From: Tranzscheliella williamsii
Lineage: Eukaryota > Basidiomycota > Ustilaginomycetes > Ustilaginales > Ustilaginaceae
Reading direction: 5' to 3'
Assembly (NCBI GenBank): GCA_023212725.1
Contig: JALBYF010000022.1
Span: forward strand, 62,001-126,000
Length of the DNA stretch: 64,000 nt
Under the pieces are notes generated by a model that saw only the letters and a program-made list of their open reading frames with translations, was not told where the DNA came from and did not search any database. Position 1 is the stretch's first letter. Every line of letters begins with the position of its first letter. The translations under genes were made by a program, and so were the position numbers. Shown here piece by piece: positions 59,577-64,000 of this stretch.

Positions 59577-62500
59577 CTAAGGGCCGCCTCCGTACCCGTT
59601 GTGGTGGCTGGCTCCGCCATAGGCGGCCTGAGCGAAGCGGTCGGGATGCATGCCGTGCGGGAGCTGCGGTCGCGGAGGTGGAGGGCCGGGTCGTCCGGCA
59701 GGTGGCGGGGGGTAGGCCGGTGGGGGTCCGCCCGCCAGGCCTGGCGGCATGGCCGGAGGTGCGCCCGGCATCATGGGAGGGCGGCCAGGCGGCAGCGCCC
59801 CGTAGCCGCCGCCGGCTCCCGGCACTGGACGGCCGCCGTAAGGGTTCGGCGTCGCGGCGGCCATGTTGACCATGGGCGTGCCGTAGCCGCCCGCCATGCC
59901 TGCAGGCAGTCCGGCACGAGCGCCGTACGGCGTCCGCGCACCCATCGGCGTCATGCCTCCCACCCCCGGCGCCGGCGTGCGTCCACCGCCATAGGGCGTC
60001 TTGGCCCCGCGGGCCATACTGGCATGCGTCGTATACTGCGTCTTGAACGCATTGCAAAGTGCGGCAACGTCCGCCAGTTGATCCGCAGGACCAAGCTTGA
60101 ACGCATTCGGCACAACCTTGACCGGCCATGTCTGGATGGCCGCGTCTCGATTCGCCTTGAAAGACAGGTTAAAGTAGCCCGGCCGCTCCTTGTTCAGTCC
60201 AAACGCATAGACCGATCGAGATGGATTGGCCAGCGACCAGTTGGTCAGATACCGGTTCAGATCCTCCTCGTCTGCTCCTTTGTATTTTTCATGATTCATC
60301 ATCATCTCCACCATGTTGACCATTGGCTTGACGTGGTTGACGATCAGCTCGTCCAGGTCCGAGTACGAACCCATCCCTTCAATACGCAACACCCGGCCAA
60401 GCGAGTATTCGCTCTCCTTGTCCAACTCCAAGACATCGATGTTCTGGTAGACTCCGTCGTCCACCTTCCATGTGACAGCCAGATGGTCGTCGCCCTTGCT
60501 GCTCGGTCGCACTACTACCGAACCTCGAGGCTGGTTGGCCAAAAAGGCGGTGGCTTGCTTGTGGTTGAAGTTGTGGTAGTTGGGATGGTCAATCACACGG
60601 TTCTGCCGACGCGACTGTACTCGCAACTTTGCCCTCTCCGACGCCTGTCGGTTCCACTTCTCTGCCTTCTCATGATCGTAGAACTTGGAATCTACTGGCG
60701 TCCGGCCCTGGTGCGGTGCCCTGTGCTGCAAGTCCCAGGGCCGTATGCTCAGCTCCACCTTACACTGCAACTTGTCAATATCCATGACCAGCGCATCTAG
60801 CGTCTGTGTGGGCCGTACCAGGTCCCGGAGGCGCACCGCACCCGGCATGTAGTTGTCCACCGTGTGTTCAGCGGCGATGTTGCCTTCCATGCCCGAATCC
60901 AACCGACAACGCACGTATCCTTCCGACATCCTGTTGCTGTCTTGAACCCGCATCACCTCTACAGATACAACAAAACCTCTGTCGAGGGTCTTGCTCGTCT
61001 CTCCCGTGAACATGGTGAGGATGTCGTCCGGGCTCGGCTCTTCCTGCTTCTGACGTAGGTCATCATACGGCTTGATCAACTCCTGCTTGCATGAGTGCAA
61101 CGTAGCGCGCTTCCTCTCGCCCTTTCGCTCAAAGAGCATCTGGGCGTAGTTGTCCAGATCCAACGTGCCGAGCTTTTCCTCTGCATCCGCATCTTCCATT
61201 AGCTCCTTGCACGGCAAACTTGGATGTTCGCCTTCCAGATCCTCCTCATGCTTGTTGAGAGCGTCAGCCGCCATTTTGCGCGGGAAGTCGTAATCCTCAG
61301 GATGGATACGCGTGCTGTCTAGCACATCAGGTACCTCGTCCTCATCCGCTTCCAAAAGCATGTCCTGCTCGATTCGCAGAAAAGATGCGCAATTCGTGAA
61401 TACCTGGAAGGTGAGAATGTTTCGGGTGATGAGGAGTGATCGGTTGATCAGTGTGCCTTCCAGCTTGCTGCTGATCGCGCTTACTAGCGCCTGCGCCTTT
61501 CGAGGCCCGAGGCCGGCGACGAAAGGAAGCATTGTCTGATAGTAGCTGCTCGTCATCGCCTGGTTGATTTCGACGCCAATCTCATTCACTGTAGCGGCGA
61601 TGGAACGCTCAAGCTGCAGCTTCAATCGGTCCTGCGGCAGGAGCCGCTGGTTCGGATCCAGGACGACGGCAGTCAGATCATTGCCAAGTGCGGCAAACTC
61701 GTTGACAGGAGACTGGGCGTAGCGGGCCAATGCTAGACAGTAGCGACCAAGCTCACTCAGTTCTGGAAATTCGTCGGCAGCGCGGCTGCTATGCTGGTAG
61801 ATCCGGGCTACGTCGTCGTGACAGGTAACAACGTCAATTCGCACCTGATCTTGGACATCCTGCGACTCTGATAATAAATCATCGAGTCGGAGGATGTCCT
61901 GCTCCGCCTGGTCCGCCAGATCTCTGACGACCGCCTTGAGCTCGGCTGTACGCCAGCTCCAACCGTTCACGACGACCACATCGGGTCGTCGTTCGATCAA
62001 TAGTTTGACAAAGTCAGCCCGATGGTCAACAAATTCGGCCTTGCCACGTGTTCGCTCCATTTCCACCTCCCGTTCCTGAACCTGTCTTGGGGTGAGTGGT
62101 CGAAGATCGTCGAAAGAAGCATGCTCTCGGAATCGACCTCGTTCGTCCAGATACACCGCCTGCACGACGTCTCTCTTAGGGTCGCCGGCCCCCTGAGATA
62201 TGGCGAGAACTCTGGGAATCCGGTCCTCTTCTTCGACCTTGGGGTTGCGGTTCCGTGCTGCCATGCTTTTGGAAACAAAAGGACCAGCTGAAACGCGCTT
62301 GGTCATCAAAGCGTCGCAATGGCGCAGCAGCATTTCGCGCGACTCTTCTCGCAGCCACTCTTTAAGCCAAAGGCGTCCATTCGGAACTAGATGCGTCTTG
62401 ACGGCCTCCTTGATAATCTCGCGCCTTTGCTCGTTCCAAGCTTTACTGACATCGCTGATACCCTCGCTGACGTAGTTGGAAGAGAGCCGGCTCTCGAAAC

Positions 62501-64000
62501 GGGAAAGCACAACATCCTTGAGGCCAATATCAAGCTTGATCAGAAGCTCTTCCTCGGCTTGCAACATCTGCAAATATTGTGCAGGCTGGATCGAAATGAG
62601 ACGAGCGGGCTTGCTGCGAAGGAATTTGAAGTTGGCATACGGATGTTGATCATCGATAACGGTCATACCGCGCTCTGTGGGTTCGATGTTGATCTCTGCG
62701 GCATCTTTGAACAGCTGACGAATCTCGCGCTTCAAGATCGGATCTTTGCCTACTTCTTGACTTAAAAGCATCCTGGCCTTGGCGAGAGCGACGTCGGATG
62801 TCTGAGCACCCCATTCCACTCCGACAAATGGCTCAGCAAACGTAAGCGGGGGTTGTTCTGGATCTGAGGGCGAGTATTGCCGTGACGGGCTGGTAATGTT
62901 GGCAGCCAGCTCGTCAGAAGTAATACCGATCTTCTTTGCCAATTCAGAAATAAGTGTGTTTTTGGTACGCTCGTACTGATTGACCAAGCTTGGCTTCTTG
63001 AATCCTGGGGCGGCGTTTGCTAACGGCTCGCCATTCAAATTAAGCCCTTCCAGATCTTCGACAGGGTCGTTACCGTCGGCAGCAGCTGCCATAGCTTGAG
63101 CATCGCGCATCTTCTGGCCGTGTCTGAGAGTCAGCCATTCGGTAATATCGGAGAGTTCTTCGAGACTAGCAGCTTGCGCCAGCAAGTCTTCGAAGAGGAC
63201 GCGCTGCTTGCGCATTGCTTCGATGCGATCATCCTGTGCCACGTCGAGACCGGATGCTGATGTCCTGGACCCGGGCTCGGTTTTGACGCTGAAGCTAATC
63301 TTGTCAAAGGTGGTGCGCAGCTGGTCCTTGCGCATGAGCAGTGTCTTGAACTTGAGTCCAAGCCCGCCAAGGGTATAAAGCTCGCGTCGGGTGAGGAGAT
63401 CAATGCTCTTGAATCTTCTTTCGAGTTCATCGAAGGTGACATGTTCGAGCTCGTCGAAGCGATGCTGATGGAGAAAAGGAACTTCGAGCAAGTCATTGAG
63501 CATATAAGCGAGCATGAGCTGGACAGCATTGAGAAACTCGGAGCGAAAGGCAAAGTAGATGCCGGCATCATCCAGGAACTCAGCTGAGGTGCGGGTAGAG
63601 ATACGAGTGGAGGACCACTTAGCGGCTTCAAAGAGCTCAGCATCGGAAAGCTTTCGTTCCAGGAGCTTGAGACCATCGTCGCCCGGGCACACGAGTTGAA
63701 GTCGCTCAGGGATGTCGACCCTCTTGATCCGCTCGTCCTCGTCTGTCAACATGCGTTCGGCAATCTGAGCGGGTTCAAAGATGTCTTTGTACTCCATCTT
63801 GCTTTTCTTGTCGTCATCAAAAGCATCTTCGTCATCCTCTTCGAGGGCCCAGTAGTAGTCCTCGCCATTACCAAAGATTTCATGGATTTCGTCCCAGGCT
63901 TCACGATCGATGCCGGCTTTGGCAGGATCCGCTGCAGATCCTGACATACGCGCTCTTCGCTTTTCTTCGCGTCGCTCGCGCCGCCTAGCTTCCCTCTCAT
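59577..64000 (-). CDS. SPT6: Transcription elongation factor SPT6, 5' end outside window
   Basis: The frame is open through the right edge: codons upstream of the Met at 63947 read EREARRRERREEKRRAR, typical of the SPT6 N-terminal region, so the true start lies beyond 64000. Visible parts: a helical region beginning WDEIHEIFGNGEDYYWAL; YqgF-like domain (VVVNGWSWRTAELKAVV, about 62000-61900); helix-hairpin-helix VAGLGPRKAQALVSAI (about 61540-61470); S1 domain (about 60990-60850); tandem SH2 (RGSVVVRPSSKGDDHLAVTWK onward, about 60540-60040). The tail of about 145 residues is Gly/Pro-rich with TPYGG repeats. SPT6 is a histone chaperone bound to elongating RNA polymerase II. No intron in 4.4 kb. 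Confidence 0.95.
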   Translation of the reverse strand, partial: EREARRRERREEKRRARMSGSAADPAKAGIDREAWDEIHEIFGNGEDYYWALEEDDEDAFDDDKKSKMEYKDIFEPAQIAERMLTDEDERIKRVDIPERLQLVCPGDDGLKLLERKLSDAELFEAAKWSSTRISTRTSAEFLDDAGIYFAFRSEFLNAVQLMLAYMLNDLLEVPFLHQHRFDELEHVTFDELERRFKSIDLLTRRELYTLGGLGLKFKTLLMRKDQLRTTFDKISFSVKTEPGSRTSASGLDVAQDDRIEAMRKQRVLFEDLLAQAASLEELSDITEWLTLRHGQKMRDAQAMAAAADGNDPVEDLEGLNLNGEPLANAAPGFKKPSLVNQYERTKNTLISELAKKIGITSDELAANITSPSRQYSPSDPEQPPLTFAEPFVGVEWGAQTSDVALAKARMLLSQEVGKDPILKREIRQLFKDAAEINIEPTERGMTVIDDQHPYANFKFLRSKPARLISIQPAQYLQMLQAEEELLIKLDIGLKDVVLSRFESRLSSNYVSEGISDVSKAWNEQRREIIKEAVKTHLVPNGRLWLKEWLREESREMLLRHCDALMTKRVSAGPFVSKSMAARNRNPKVEEEDRIPRVLAISQGAGDPKRDVVQAVYLDERGRFREHASFDDLRPLTPRQVQEREVEMERTRGKAEFVDHRADFVKLLIERRPDVVVVNGWSWRTAELKAVVRDLADQAEQDILRLDDLLSESQDVQDQVRIDVVTCHDDVARIYQHSSRAADEFPELSELGRYCLALARYAQSPVNEFAALGNDLTAVVLDPNQRLLPQDRLKLQLERSIAATVNEIGVEINQAMTSSYYQTMLPFVAGLGPRKAQALVSAISSKLEGTLINRSLLITRNILTFQVFTNCASFLRIEQDMLLEADEDEVPDVLDSTRIHPEDYDFPRKMAADALNKHEEDLEGEHPSLPCKELMEDADAEEKLGTLDLDNYAQMLFERKGERKRATLHSCKQELIKPYDDLRQKQEEPSPDDILTMFTGETSKTLDRGFVVSVEVMRVQDSNRMSEGYVRCRLDSGMEGNIAAEHTVDNYMPGAVRLRDLVRPTQTLDALVMDIDKLQCKVELSIRPWDLQHRAPHQGRTPVDSKFYDHEKAEKWNRQASERAKLRVQSRRQNRVIDHPNYHNFNHKQATAFLANQPRGSVVVRPSSKGDDHLAVTWKVDDGVYQNIDVLELDKESEYSLGRVLRIEGMGSYSDLDELIVNHVKPMVNMVEMMMNHEKYKGADEEDLNRYLTNWSLANPSRSVYAFGLNKERPGYFNLSFKANRDAAIQTWPVKVVPNAFKLGPADQLADVAALCNAFKTQYTTHASMARGAKTPYGGGRTPAPGVGGMTPMGARTPYGARAGLPAGMAGGYGTPMVNMAAATPNPYGGRPVPGAGGGYGALPPGRPPMMPGAPPAMPPGLAGGPPPAYPPPPAGRPGPPPPRPQLPHGMHPDRFAQAAYGGASHHNGYGGGP

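Noticed and set aside
59556..60800. 414-codon plus-strand frame opposite SPT6
   Set aside because: Arg/His/Val-rich shadow of the SPT6 Gly/Pro-rich tail and SH2 region.

Overview
The window is nuclear DNA of a fungus, most likely a basidiomycete. The evidence is eukaryotic gene content, short GT-AG introns that rebuild known proteins exactly, a Zn(II)2Cys6 regulator, a GPR1/FUN34 acetate transporter and a MOD5-type enzyme with a zinc finger. Most genes are intron-poor, long and single-exon, which together with a BLUF photoreceptor gene suggests a smut-related (Ustilaginomycotina-like) lineage; that placement is inference. No prokaryotic operons, CRISPR arrays, rRNA or convincing tRNA genes were seen.

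Layout. 1-10 kb: the 5' end of a Gln/Pro-rich gene leaving the left edge, a giant EGT1-type ergothioneine synthase carrying an internal TAD2-type tRNA deaminase domain, RPL31 and eIF3h. 11-19 kb: a DUF4203-like membrane protein, a beta-carbonic anhydrase converging on a cytochrome P450, then a 403-bp MITE-like element with 55-bp inverted repeats and an 8-bp target duplication. 19-28 kb: an uncharacterised conserved fungal protein rebuilt from three exons, then an acetate-family transporter converging on a zinc-cluster regulator. 28-38 kb: gene-poor, with an MFS transporter and a seven-helix membrane protein separated by two 3-kb gaps. 38-45 kb: BUD13 and LSM5 as a divergent spliceosomal pair, ESF1 and a BLUF protein. 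45-51 kb: ATG3, MOD5 and a leukotriene A4 hydrolase-type aminopeptidase. 53-64 kb: a small membrane-anchored unknown, REC8, an MCH1-like MFS carrier, a small mitochondrial-type membrane protein rebuilt from two exons, and SPT6 leaving the right edge.

Most genes are core housekeeping: translation (RPL31, eIF3h), tRNA modification (MOD5, the TAD2 domain), splicing (BUD13, LSM5), ribosome assembly (ESF1), transcription (SPT6), autophagy (ATG3) and meiosis (REC8). Between them lie transport and sensory genes.

The outstanding observation is the tRNA adenosine deaminase (TAD2/ADAT2) domain, with its zinc-site residues, lying in frame inside the sulfoxide-synthase domain of the ergothioneine enzyme. 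The insert can be bounded by a phase-0 GT...AG pair, so one locus might make two enzymes or a chimera.
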